Origin: Klebsiella michiganensis
GTDB lineage: Bacteria > Pseudomonadota > Gammaproteobacteria > Enterobacterales > Enterobacteriaceae
Assembly: GCF_002925905.1 (NCBI RefSeq)
Contig: NZ_PRDB01000021.1
Location: 42,603-106,602 of the forward strand
Reading direction: 5' to 3'
DNA length: 64,000 bases
This document shows positions 28,887-37,106 of the stretch, piece by piece. Numbering within the stretch: position 1 is the stretch's first letter; each line of letters starts with the position of its first letter. Both the position numbers and the translations under genes were made by a program. The notes beneath the pieces are model-generated. The model worked only from the letters and a program-made list of their open reading frames with translations. It was not told the DNA's origin and did not search any database.

Positions 28887-29525
28887 TTAGAACCGGTATC
28901 CGGCAGAGAACATAAACACCCACGGATCCAGACGGATACTGTCGTGCTGCTGCGCGCCCGCCAGCTTATAGTTGGCGGTGGTGTCGATATCCATGTACCA
29001 CACCGACATGTTAATCAGCCAGTCGCGGTTAATCAGATAGTCCATCCCCACCTGTCCTGCCGCCCCCCAGGAGTCTTTCAGGCTCAGATCGGATATGCCG
29101 GTCTTTTTACCCGTATCGTTCACGCTCTCATCGAAGAAGGTCGTGTAGTTGATACCCGCGCCAATGTATGGACGCAGCTTGCTGCTGGAGTCGCCAAAAT
29201 ACCACTGCGCCATGAGCGTCGGCGGTAAATGGTGAACGGTCGCAATATTGCCGGTTGCCGCGGTCCCGACTTTATGGCGGAACGGCGTGGCGGCCAGCAG
29301 TTCAACGCCGATGTTATCCGTTGCCATATAGGTGAACGTCAAACCCAGTTGCGTATTATTGCTGACGTTAAAGCCCCCCAGGCTGCCTAACGTGCCGCCC
29401 GCGCCTTCGGTCGGTCTGACCGTTGCCGAACCCGCGCGAATAAAAAATTCACCGGCTTCATGCGCCCAGACGCTGCTGCCGGAAAGACTGCTCAGAATAA
29501 CAACCGCCGCTGCTAACTTTTTCAT
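28887..29525 (-). CDS. ompW: Outer membrane protein W
   Basis: Eight-stranded outer-membrane beta barrel with a narrow hydrophobic channel, linked to small hydrophobic solutes and to anaerobic and oxidative stress adaptation. 212 residues: signal peptide MKKLAAAVVILSSLSGSSVWA (cleavage before HEAGEFF), and the terminal FSAGYRF ends in Phe as outer-membrane barrels require. ATG at 29525 is chosen because GAGGAAG precedes it and the signal peptide starts there; an in-frame ATG at 29600 is upstream of the promoter-proximal sites. Confidence 0.95.
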   Translation of the reverse strand: MKKLAAAVVILSSLSGSSVWAHEAGEFFIRAGSATVRPTEGAGGTLGSLGGFNVSNNTQLGLTFTYMATDNIGVELLAATPFRHKVGTAATGNIATVHHLPPTLMAQWYFGDSSSKLRPYIGAGINYTTFFDESVNDTGKKTGISDLSLKDSWGAAGQVGMDYLINRDWLINMSVWYMDIDTTANYKLAGAQQHDSIRLDPWVFMFSAGYRF

Positions 29526-29838
29526 ACCCACTTCCTCATTATGGTTATTCAGCGCCAGAATATACCTACATTGAAGTATGTTTGATCCAACATAGATCAC
29601 ATTAAGTGGGCAAATTTAACATTTATTGATCCAGATTAATTTTCACTTTCTCAATACAATCAGTGAGAAGCGTGTCGTATCAAATTTCTTGCTTTATGAC
29701 ACTCAAGGCAGCGCGTCGCTGATTTCCTCTTCTATTTACAAAGATATACTTAGCGTGCAGGAGCAGAGACTGCTACCCAGCCGCGATTTGCGGTACAATC
29801 GCCGGCTAGTTAACACCTGCAATACTCAAGGAGAATGC
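29526..29838. promoter_or_regulatory. ompW-yciC divergent control region with FNR-like site
   Basis: This 313-base gap holds the divergent promoters. TTGATCCAGATTAA (29626-29639) matches the FNR consensus TTGAT-N4-ATCAA at nine of ten positions and lies about 41 bases upstream of the presumed ompW start point; E. coli ompW is FNR-activated. A second dyad TTTGATCCAACATAGATCA lies at 29581-29599. Nothing gene-like is seen in the rest. Confidence 0.45.
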
Positions 29839-30582
29839 ATGTCTATCACGGCGAAGTCCGTCTACCGTGACACCGGGAACTTTTTCCGCAATCAGTTCGT
29901 TACTATCCTGCTGATTGCGCTGCTATGCGCGTTCATTACGGTAGTACTTGGCCATGCCTTTTCACCCAGTGAAGAGCAGCTGTCAATACTGAGCCAGGGC
30001 GATAGCCTGGCGGGTAGCGGCGGGCTGTTCGAACTGGTCCAGAGCATGACGCCGGAGCAGCAGCAAATCCTGCTGCGCGCGTCTGCGGCCTCCACCTTCT
30101 CAGGGCTGGTAGGTAACGCCATTCTTGCCGGCGGCGTTCTGCTCATGATTCAGATGGTCTCCGCCGGCCAGCGAGTCAGCGCCCTGCGTGCGATCGGCGC
30201 TTCTGCGCCGGTGCTGCCAAAGCTGCTGCTGCTGATCCTGCTGACGACGTTTATCGTGCAGATGGGAATGATGCTGGTGGTGGTGCCGGGCGTCCTGCTG
30301 GCTATCGTGCTCTCTTTCGCACCGGTTATGCTGGTGCAGGATAAAATGGGGATTTTCAGCGCCATGCGTAGCAGTATGCGTCTGGCCTGGGCCAACGTAC
30401 GTCTGGTGGCGCCGGCCATTATCGGCTGGCTGCTGGCGAAAACGCTGCTGCTGCTGTTTGCCTCCAGCTTCGCGGTCCTGACGCCAAACGTTGGCGCGGT
30501 GGTAATAAATACCCTCAGCAATCTTATCTCCGCATTGTTGCTGATCTATTTATTTCGCTTGTATATGCTCATTCGTAACTAA
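29839..30582 (+). CDS. yciC: UPF0259 membrane protein YciC
   Basis: 247-residue polytopic inner-membrane protein with about six hydrophobic segments (for example [19 protein letters not shown] at 20-38 and [19 protein letters not shown] in the middle). In E. coli, YciC has been implicated in envelope homeostasis alongside YciB. ATG at 29839 follows AAGGAGAATGC and gives the standard [19 protein letters not shown] start. Followed by yciB after 52 bases, as in E. coli. Confidence 0.93.
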   Translation: MSITAKSVYRDTGNFFRNQFVTILLIALLCAFITVVLGHAFSPSEEQLSILSQGDSLAGSGGLFELVQSMTPEQQQILLRASAASTFSGLVGNAILAGGVLLMIQMVSAGQRVSALRAIGASAPVLPKLLLLILLTTFIVQMGMMLVVVPGVLLAIVLSFAPVMLVQDKMGIFSAMRSSMRLAWANVRLVAPAIIGWLLAKTLLLLFASSFAVLTPNVGAVVINTLSNLISALLLIYLFRLYMLIRN

Positions 30583-30634
30583 CCTAATCCGGGGCGGGTG
30601 CTCCCTGCCCCAACCTGAACGACGGAATCGATGT

Positions 30635-31174
30635 ATGAAGCAGTTTCTGGATTTTTTACCGCTGGTAGTCTTCTTCGCATTCTACAAGCTTTATGATATC
30701 TACGCCGCGACGACCGCGCTGATTATCGCTACCGCCATCGTGCTGATTTACAGCTGGGTGCGCTATCGTAAAGTCGAGAAAATGGCGCTGATTACCTTTG
30801 TGCTGGTGGCCGTATTTGGCGGCTTAACCATCTTCTTCCATAACGATGAGTTTATTAAATGGAAGGTGACGGTTATCTACGTGCTGTTTGCCAGCGCGCT
30901 GCTGTTTAGCCAGTGGGTGATGAAGAAGCCGCTGATCCAGCGCATGCTGGGTAAAGAGCTGACGCTGCCGCAGCAGGTGTGGTCGCGTCTGAATCTGGCC
31001 TGGGCGGTGTTTTTCATCCTTTGCGGACTGGCGAATATCTATATCGCTTTCTGGCTGCCGCAGAATATCTGGGTCAACTTCAAGGTCTTTGGTTTGACCG
31101 CCCTGACGCTGGTATTCACCCTGCTGAGCGGCGTGTATATCTATCGCCATATGCCGCAGGACGACAACCACTAA
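30635..31174 (+). CDS. yciB: Inner membrane intracellular septation protein YciB (IspZ)
   Basis: 179 residues, five to six transmembrane segments, start [23 protein letters not shown] and signature [35 protein letters not shown]. It interacts with elongation and division proteins and affects envelope integrity in E. coli (family knowledge). In E. coli yciA follows immediately; here 4 kb carrying a fluoride exporter and an iron receptor lies in between. Confidence 0.95.
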   Translation: MKQFLDFLPLVVFFAFYKLYDIYAATTALIIATAIVLIYSWVRYRKVEKMALITFVLVAVFGGLTIFFHNDEFIKWKVTVIYVLFASALLFSQWVMKKPLIQRMLGKELTLPQQVWSRLNLAWAVFFILCGLANIYIAFWLPQNIWVNFKVFGLTALTLVFTLLSGVYIYRHMPQDDNH

Positions 31175-31188
31175 GCTGGCTTTCCCAC

Positions 31189-31222
31189 GGCACGCCGGAC
31201 GGCGTGCCGAGTTCTTCGCTTT
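31189..31222 (+). terminator. yciB terminator
   Basis: Stem GGCACGCC / GGCGTGCC (31189-31196, 31201-31208) with a four-base loop, 14 bases past the yciB stop, followed by GAGTTCTTCGCTTTT. Imperfect U-tract. Confidence 0.6.
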
Positions 31223-31281
31223 TCCCCTCTCCGCATAAATCGCTTCAGCTGAAACGATTCGTAATGTAAGCTATTTCTCAC

Positions 31282-31361
31282 AGGAGATGGCATTCCTCCT
31301 TGAACCGCCATGTGGCTAATGATGCCTGCTTTTTATTCCCGGACCGGGAATGGGCAGGCAT
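31282..31361 (+). promoter_or_regulatory. Fluoride riboswitch (crcB motif)
   Basis: AGGAGATGGCATTCCTCC, then AACCGCC and GGCTAATGATGCCTGC (31282-31329), carry the conserved GATGGCATTCCTCC / AACCGC / CTRATGATGCCT blocks of the fluoride aptamer. Downstream, ATTCCCGG/CCGGGAAT forms a hairpin (31335-31351). An outer pair ATGCCTGC (31322-31329) / GCAGGCAT (31354-31361) would capture the 3' strand of the aptamer, giving mutually exclusive folds. It sits 54 bases upstream of a CLC-F type gene. No U-tract follows, so control may be at translation. Confidence 0.9.
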
Positions 31362-31414
31362 ATCTGAATTGCAGGCACCGCGTCCGGGAAGGTTAATCTT
31401 CTAAGGAACTGACG

Positions 31415-32731
31415 ATGCGTGCAAACCGCTTTTCATCACTCTCTCTGCTTTTCTTCCTCGGAAAATGGCTGCTCCTCGCCTTTATCATCGCGGTGCTGGC
31501 GGGTACGGCATCGGCGTTTTTTCTTTTCTCACTGCAGTGGGCCACGGCAACGCGTGAAGCTCACCGCTGGCTTATCGGGCTCCTGCCGTTGGCCGGTTTT
31601 GCCGTCGGCTGGATCTACCTGCGCTACGGCACCCGCGTGGAGGCCGGCAATAACCTGATTCTGGAAGAGATTCACGACCCTCAGCGCGTCATTCCCTTGC
31701 GCATGGCGCCGCTGGTCTTTTTCGGCACCGTTGTTTCTCATCTGTTTGGCGCCTCCGTCGGTCGTGAAGGCACGGCAGTGCAGATGGGTGCCTCGATTGC
31801 CGACCGTTTTACGGCCCTTTTCCGCCTTAACGACGATGCCCGGCGAATGATACTGATGGCCGGGATCAGCGCCGGTTTCTCTTCGGTTTTCGGTACCCCG
31901 CTCGCCGGAGCGCTATTCGGGCTCGAGGTCCTGGCTATCGGACGGATGGACTACAGCGCCATTCTTCCCTGTCTGTTTGCCGCGATTATCGCCGATCGGG
32001 TCGGCATCATGTGGGGCGTGCAGCATACGCACTACTTTATTACCGGCTTTCCCACGCTGACGCTCTGGACGCTGCTGGCCATCATTATCGCCGGCTGCTG
32101 CTTTGGCCTCGCGGCGCGCATTTTCGCCGACAGCACGCATGCGGTCGGCGCCTTGATGAAAAAACGGATTCACTACGCGCCGCTGCGGCCGTTTATTGGC
32201 GGACTGGCGATTGCCGGCGCCGTCTGGCTGCTGCACGGAGAGCGCTATATTGGCCTGGGCATACCGGTGATAGTAGACGCTTTCCAGCATCCGCTGGCGC
32301 CGTGGGACTGCTTCGGCAAACTGATCTTCACCGTTGTCTCTTTAGGAAGCGGATTTAAAGGTGGCGAAGTCACCCCGCTGTTTTACGTCGGCGCGACGCT
32401 GGGCAATGCGCTGGCGCCGCTGCTGCATATGCCGCCAGGTTTTCTGGCCGGGATAGGTTTTGTCGCCGTCTTTGCCGGCGCGGCGAATACCCCCATCGCC
32501 TCGACGCTGATGGCGATTGAGCTATTTGGCGCGGAAATCGGTGTTTACGCGGCGCTGGCCTGCGTGGTGGCATGGCTGGTCTCGGGCTATACCGGTATTT
32601 ATCGTTCCCAGCGCATAGCCTGCCTGAAACAAAGCTATGTCCCGACCGGCATCAGACTGGCTGAGCTCCCGGCGTGGTACCAATCGCAAACACGCCGTCA
32701 AAAAACCGACAACGAAACCCCCACCTCCTGA
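31415..32731 (+). CDS. Fluoride/proton antiporter of the CLC-F type (EriC-F)
   Basis: 438-residue CLC-family membrane protein. The gating glutamate Glu118 lies in GASVGREGTAVQMGASIADR; GREGT instead of GREGP, and absence of the chloride-selective GSGIP motif (here GNNLILEE at 78-85), mark the fluoride-exporting CLC-F branch. About ten or more hydrophobic helices. AAGGA precedes the ATG at 31415. The upstream fluoride riboswitch supports the assignment independently. It expels fluoride that enters as HF at acid pH. Gene absent from E. coli between yciB and yciA. Confidence 0.92.
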   Translation: MRANRFSSLSLLFFLGKWLLLAFIIAVLAGTASAFFLFSLQWATATREAHRWLIGLLPLAGFAVGWIYLRYGTRVEAGNNLILEEIHDPQRVIPLRMAPLVFFGTVVSHLFGASVGREGTAVQMGASIADRFTALFRLNDDARRMILMAGISAGFSSVFGTPLAGALFGLEVLAIGRMDYSAILPCLFAAIIADRVGIMWGVQHTHYFITGFPTLTLWTLLAIIIAGCCFGLAARIFADSTHAVGALMKKRIHYAPLRPFIGGLAIAGAVWLLHGERYIGLGIPVIVDAFQHPLAPWDCFGKLIFTVVSLGSGFKGGEVTPLFYVGATLGNALAPLLHMPPGFLAGIGFVAVFAGAANTPIASTLMAIELFGAEIGVYAALACVVAWLVSGYTGIYRSQRIACLKQSYVPTGIRLAELPAWYQSQTRRQKTDNETPTS

Positions 32732-32743
32732 CGAACGCGCCCG

Positions 32744-32776
32744 GAAACCGGAGGGTTCAGGCTCGCCGGTTTCTTC
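32744..32776 (+). terminator. Terminator after the fluoride exporter
   Basis: Stem GAAACCGG (32744-32751) / CCGGTTTC (32766-32773) with a 14-base loop, followed by TTCATG, 12 bases past the stop codon. Moderate U content. Confidence 0.5.
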
Positions 32777-32851
32777 ATGATATCTACCACATGCCGGAAA
32801 GTTGCGGCAATTGTGAGGATTTAATGGAGATTAGCGTCGCTTTATTGAAAC

Positions 32852-32870
32852 GATAATGATTATCATTGAT
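32852..32870. promoter_or_regulatory. Fur box of the IroN-like receptor gene
   Basis: GATAATGATTATCATTGAT matches the 19-bp Fur consensus GATAATGATAATCATTATC at 15 positions. It lies about 45-60 bases upstream of the receptor start codon, in the place of the promoter, so the receptor should be iron-repressed. Confidence 0.85.
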
Positions 32871-32913
32871 ATTCTCGATCTCAATTTTTCATGATTTGAT
32901 ATGGATATTTATA

Positions 32914-35094
32914 ATGAGAACGCAGAAAAATCACATAGCAACGCCCCTGGCCCTGGCCATTGCAGGCTTACTCAGCCCAGGGGTCTTCGCCGAAGAGGTG
33001 GAACAGGATACGGAGACCATGGTGGTTCATGGCACCGCCGAAGAGGCGCTGAAGCAGCAGCCGGGCGTCTCGATCATCACTGCGGAAGATATTGCTAAAG
33101 ATCCCCCGGTTAACGATCTCTCAGAAATCATCCGTAAAATGCCCGGCGTCAACCTGACCGGCAACAGCGCCAGCGGCAGCCGCGGCAACAACCGTCAGAT
33201 CGACATTCGCGGAATGGGACCGGAAAACACGCTGATTCTTATCGACGGCGTGCCCGTCACCTCCCGCAATTCAGTGCGCTATAGCTGGCGCGGCGAGCGC
33301 GATACCCGCGGCGACAGCAACTGGGTACCGCCGGAAATGGTGGAACGCATTGAAGTTCTGCGCGGCCCTGCCGCAGCGCGCTACGGCTCAGGCGCCGCGG
33401 GCGGCGTTGTCAATATCATCACCAAACGCCCCACCAACGACTGGCACGGCTCGCTTTCGCTGTATACCAATCAGCCGGAAAATAATAAAGAAGGCGCCAC
33501 CAACCGGGCTAACTTCAGCCTCAACGGACCGCTGGCGGGAGATGCCCTGACCATGCGTTTGTACGGCAACATCAACAAAACGGAGCCCGATGCCTGGGAT
33601 ATTAACCGCGCGCAAAATGGCTCTTACGCGGCGGGCCGCGAAGGGGTACGCAACAAAGATATTAACGCCCTGCTGTCGTGGAAAGTTACGCCGCAGCAGA
33701 TCCTGGATTTTAGCTACGCCTATAGCCGCCAGGGCAATATTTATGCCGGCGATACGCAGTACAGCAACAGCAATATGAGCCCAAATGGCCTGGTGGATAC
33801 GCTGTACGGTCAGGAAACCAACCGGCTATATCGGCAGACCTGGGGCCTGACCTACAACGGGATCTGGGACTGGGGCCAGTCGAAGGCGGGCGTCTACTAC
33901 GAAAAAACCAACAATACCCGCCTGCAGGAGGGCACCACCGGCCGCGTTGAAGGGATGATCAATAGCGATGTCTATGACACCAGCCGCCTGGAGTCGTGGC
34001 GCTCAACCGCTGAGGTTAATATCCCCTTCAACTGGCTCGCTGAACAGACCCTGACTTTGGGCATGGAATGGAATCGCGATGAGCTAAACGATCCGGCATC
34101 CATGCAGGCCACCACCACCACGGATGCTCTCCCCGGGATTTCTGGCGATCCTTCACAACGCAGCCCTAAAAACAGCGCCACCCTGACCGGTATCTATCTG
34201 GAAGACAATATTGAAGCGATGCCGGGCACCAATATTATCCCGGGTCTACGCTTCGACTATCATAACGACTTCGGCAGCAACTGGAGCCCGAGCCTGAACC
34301 TGGCGCAGGATCTGGGGGATATGTTTAAGGTCAAAGCGGGCATCGCCCGGGTATTTAAAGCGCCGAACCTGTATCAGTCGAGCGAAGGCTATCTGCTTTC
34401 TACGCGGGGTAACGGCTGCCCGATAAGTATTGCCGATGGCAACTGCTATCTGTTGGGTAACCCGGACCTCGATCCGGAAATCAGCATCAACAAGGAGATC
34501 GGCCTTGAGTTTAACCTGAACGGTTACAACGCCGGCGTCACCTGGTTCCGCAACGACTACAAAAACAAGATCGTCTCCGGCACCGAGATTCTGGGTAATA
34601 CCGCGACCGGAGCGAATATCCTGCAGTGGGAGAACGGCGGGAAAGCGGTCGTCGAAGGCCTTGAAGGCACGCTGCTGGTTCCGGTCATTGCCGATACGCT
34701 CAGCTGGCACACCAACGCCACTTATATGATCAAATCGGAAAACAAAGATACCGGAAACCCGCTGTCCGTTATTCCGAAATACACCATCAATACCCTGCTC
34801 GACTGGCAGGTGACCAGCAAGTTTTCGGCGAACGTCAACTGGACTTTGTACGGTCGGCAGAAACCGCGGGAATATGCGGAAATTCGTACTGAAAACGGCG
34901 TACTGGCCACCAATGAAGTGGGCTCCTATTCCGTGGTTGGTATCGGCGGCAACTATCAGCTAATGAAAGACCTGCGCCTGAACGCCGGGATCAGTAACCT
35001 GTTCGATAAGCAAATTTATCGTGAAAACGAAGGGGCTTCGACCTATAACGAACCGGGTCGCGCCTATTACGCTGGCGTCACGATCTCCTTCTAA
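32914..35094 (+). CDS. TonB-dependent catecholate siderophore receptor, IroN/FepA family
   Basis: Outer-membrane receptor for ferric enterobactin-type siderophores. 726 residues: signal peptide MRTQKNHIATPLALAIAGLL... cleaved at about 26 (VFA/EEVEQ), TonB box around ETMVVHG, plug domain (about 45-170, with RGNNRQIDIRGMGPENTLIL and RGPAAARYGSGAAGG), then a 22-strand barrel ending in the terminal Phe of YYAGVTISF. The plug (LKQQPGVSIITAEDIAKDPPVNDLSEIIRKMPGV) resembles Salmonella IroN more than E. coli FepA. No siderophore synthesis or ABC import genes adjoin it, so it is an orphan receptor relying on the general Fep system and TonB. Iron-controlled through the upstream Fur box. Confidence 0.93.
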   Translation: MRTQKNHIATPLALAIAGLLSPGVFAEEVEQDTETMVVHGTAEEALKQQPGVSIITAEDIAKDPPVNDLSEIIRKMPGVNLTGNSASGSRGNNRQIDIRGMGPENTLILIDGVPVTSRNSVRYSWRGERDTRGDSNWVPPEMVERIEVLRGPAAARYGSGAAGGVVNIITKRPTNDWHGSLSLYTNQPENNKEGATNRANFSLNGPLAGDALTMRLYGNINKTEPDAWDINRAQNGSYAAGREGVRNKDINALLSWKVTPQQILDFSYAYSRQGNIYAGDTQYSNSNMSPNGLVDTLYGQETNRLYRQTWGLTYNGIWDWGQSKAGVYYEKTNNTRLQEGTTGRVEGMINSDVYDTSRLESWRSTAEVNIPFNWLAEQTLTLGMEWNRDELNDPASMQATTTTDALPGISGDPSQRSPKNSATLTGIYLEDNIEAMPGTNIIPGLRFDYHNDFGSNWSPSLNLAQDLGDMFKVKAGIARVFKAPNLYQSSEGYLLSTRGNGCPISIADGNCYLLGNPDLDPEISINKEIGLEFNLNGYNAGVTWFRNDYKNKIVSGTEILGNTATGANILQWENGGKAVVEGLEGTLLVPVIADTLSWHTNATYMIKSENKDTGNPLSVIPKYTINTLLDWQVTSKFSANVNWTLYGRQKPREYAEIRTENGVLATNEVGSYSVVGIGGNYQLMKDLRLNAGISNLFDKQIYRENEGASTYNEPGRAYYAGVTISF

Positions 35095-35100
35095 CCCCTC

Positions 35101-35120
35101 ACGCCCGCTATCGCGGGCGT
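35101..35120 (+). terminator. Terminator after the siderophore receptor
   Basis: Perfect 8-bp stem ACGCCCGC / GCGGGCGT with loop TATC, six bases past the stop, followed by ATTCCCTATTC. Weak U-tract. Confidence 0.65.
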
Positions 35121-35192
35121 ATTCCCTATTCTCTCAGCGTCATTTTCATAGTAGCATCCGCCTGATCATCTTTGACTAGTACAGAGTATAGA

Positions 35193-35591
35193 ATGACAAC
35201 AACAGATCTTACGCCGAAGGGCGAATTGGTATTACGCACCCTGGCGATGCCGGCGGACACCAACGCTAACGGCGATATTTTCGGCGGCTGGCTGATGTCG
35301 CAGATGGATATTGGCGGGGCGATTATGGCCAAAGAGATTGCCCACGGTCGCGTCGTGACCGTGCGCGTCGACGGCATGACTTTTTTACGCCCGGTCGCGG
35401 TCGGCGACGTGGTGTGCTGCTACGCCAGCTGCGTGAAGCGCGGCAATACGTCGATAACCATCAATATGGAAGTGTGGGTCAAGAAGGTGTCGTCTGAACC
35501 CATCGGCCAGCGCTACAAAGCAACCGAAGCGCTGTTTATCTACGTTGCGGTAGATAATGAGGGTAAACCGCGCGCCCTTCCCACCCAGTGA
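35193..35591 (+). CDS. yciA: Acyl-CoA thioesterase YciA
   Basis: Hot-dog-fold thioesterase that hydrolyses many acyl-CoAs. 132 residues, the same as E. coli; conserved active-site segment TNANGDIFGGWLMSQMDIGGAI (about 21-42). ATG at 35193 is preferred to an in-frame ATG seven codons upstream because it gives the standard length. It normally follows yciB and precedes tonB; here the receptor gene precedes it and yniB follows, so it marks one side of a chromosomal rearrangement. Confidence 0.95.
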   Translation: MTTTDLTPKGELVLRTLAMPADTNANGDIFGGWLMSQMDIGGAIMAKEIAHGRVVTVRVDGMTFLRPVAVGDVVCCYASCVKRGNTSITINMEVWVKKVSSEPIGQRYKATEALFIYVAVDNEGKPRALPTQ

Positions 35592-35596
35592 TTCTG

Positions 35597-35624
35597 CCGG
35601 CCCGGCGCTTCCGGGCCGGTATTT
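35597..35624 (+). terminator. yciA terminator
   Basis: Perfect 9-bp stem CCGGCCCGG / CCGGGCCGG (35597-35605, 35611-35619), loop CGCTT, then TATTTTA. Directly abuts the end of the convergent yniB. Confidence 0.8.
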
Positions 35625-36160
35625 TACAGAAAGCCGAGTAAAGAGAAGAAGAAGTAGCCCAGCACAATAATAATTACCGGCAGGACGTATAGCGGAAAAT
35701 ACTGCACCAGGATGGTATGGCGCGGCACCACAACGCGTTCAGAGATTTGTTCGCGCGTCAGCCCTTCGGCCCCTTTCGCCTGCTCCAGAATCAGCTGATC
35801 CTCAACGCCCTCGCGCAGAAACTTCGCCTGGCGCCCCATCCGCGCTCCGGAGGCCTGTAGCGCCATGCCGACGAACACCAGAATATAGATAACCCAGAAG
35901 CCGATATTCATACCGTGCTTAAAGTCCGGCAGCGGCGAGTTGTACCAGAAGAAATTCAGGAACGGCGTATTGAAACGCATCATCTCAATCATCACATGAG
36001 CAAAGTCCATCATCACCGCGTCAATGCCCGGTTTTTTCTCACTGTGCTCGTACATAAACTTCAGCACGGAGATCAGCGTCGAGATAACCGCCGGGATAAA
36101 TACCACCCACCCCAAAATACGTTTAAGTACTGCAACGCGTCCAGCTTGTTGATACGTCAT
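35624..36160 (-). CDS. yniB: YniB family inner membrane protein
   Basis: 178-residue predicted inner-membrane protein with three to four hydrophobic segments (ILGWVVFIPAVISTLISVLKF at 15-35, NIGFWVIYILVFVGMAL, and the C-terminal LYVLPVIIIVLGYFFFSLLGF). Matches E. coli YniB; function unknown. Divergent from hxpB, as in E. coli where yniB and yniC are neighbours. In E. coli yniB lies at about 39 min and yciA at about 28 min. Confidence 0.9.
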   Translation of the reverse strand: MTYQQAGRVAVLKRILGWVVFIPAVISTLISVLKFMYEHSEKKPGIDAVMMDFAHVMIEMMRFNTPFLNFFWYNSPLPDFKHGMNIGFWVIYILVFVGMALQASGARMGRQAKFLREGVEDQLILEQAKGAEGLTREQISERVVVPRHTILVQYFPLYVLPVIIIVLGYFFFSLLGFL

Positions 36161-36289
36161 GGGTTCCCCTTGTTAAGACGCCTGTCTACCCTAAGTCTAC
36201 CTTCGTCGGCGAATTTCGCCCAATAATGCGCGGTATGATATACCATGAGTGCCGATTCGTTATCTACTTACGCTACAGGAGAGGGACTT

Positions 36290-36958
36290 ATGTCAGCCAG
36301 GCGCCAGATTCACGCCGCGATTTTTGATATGGATGGTTTACTGATTGATTCTGAGCCGCTGTGGGATAAAGCGGAGCTGGAGGTGATGGCAAGCCTCGGG
36401 GTGGATATCAGCCGCCGCCATGAAATGCCCGATATCCTGGGGCTGCGCATCGATTTAGTCGTCGATCTGTGGTTTGCCCAGCAGCCGTGGAAAGGCCCGG
36501 ATCGTGCCGAAGTCACCGCGCGGATCATCAACCGCGCCATCCAGCTGGTGGAAGAAGCGCGTCCGCTCCTCCCCGGTGCGCGGGAAGCGGTGGCGATGTG
36601 CAAAGCCCAGGGGTTGAAAATCGGCCTGGCGTCGGCTTCGCCGCTGCGGATGCTGGAAAAAGTCCTCACCATGTTTGAACTGCGCGATCAATTTGACGCC
36701 CTCGCTTCCGCCGAAGGGCTGCCGTTCAGCAAACCGCACCCGCAGGTCTATCTGGACTGCGCCGCCAGACTCGGCGTCAGCCCGATGCACTGCGTGGCGC
36801 TGGAAGACTCGGTTAACGGCATGATTGCCAGCAAAGCGGCCCGAATGCGATCTATCGTCGTACCGGAAGCGGAAAACAGCCGCGATCCGCGCTTCGTGCT
36901 GGCGGACGTGAAGCTTGCCACCCTTGAATCCCTCACCCTGAGCGACCTGCTCGGTTAA
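36290..36958 (+). CDS. hxpB: Hexitol phosphatase B (YniC), HAD superfamily
   Basis: Phosphatase acting on 2-deoxyglucose 6-phosphate and sugar-alcohol phosphates. 222 residues as in E. coli; HAD motif I AIFDMDGLLIDS with Asp13/Asp15, motif II SAS, motif III Lys in KPHPQVYL, motif IV EDSVNG. ATG at 36290 is selected because GGAGAGG is correctly spaced; an in-frame ATG at 36245 adds 15 unconserved residues. Confidence 0.95.
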   Translation: MSARRQIHAAIFDMDGLLIDSEPLWDKAELEVMASLGVDISRRHEMPDILGLRIDLVVDLWFAQQPWKGPDRAEVTARIINRAIQLVEEARPLLPGAREAVAMCKAQGLKIGLASASPLRMLEKVLTMFELRDQFDALASAEGLPFSKPHPQVYLDCAARLGVSPMHCVALEDSVNGMIASKAARMRSIVVPEAENSRDPRFVLADVKLATLESLTLSDLLG

Positions 36959-36967
36959 TCCTGCCGC

Positions 36968-37000
36968 TGATGATGAGATAGCGGCACCGTCTCATCATCA
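36968..37000. repeat. 11-bp inverted repeat between hxpB and the kduD-like gene
   Basis: TGATGATGAGA (36968-36978) and TCTCATCATCA (36990-37000) form a perfect stem 9 bases past the hxpB stop. The following CAAAATT is not a U-tract, so it is a poor intrinsic terminator; it could be a stabilising 3' hairpin or an operator for the downstream dehydrogenase gene. Confidence 0.6.
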
Positions 37001-37106
37001 CAAAATTAAAACAGCGTTTCATTTTTATTTGTTTTTTCTTCTCCCGCCCTCTATGCTTGTCTCAACGGCGTTATTTAACGCGTGAAATCAGCATACAGAG
37101 GTGCAT

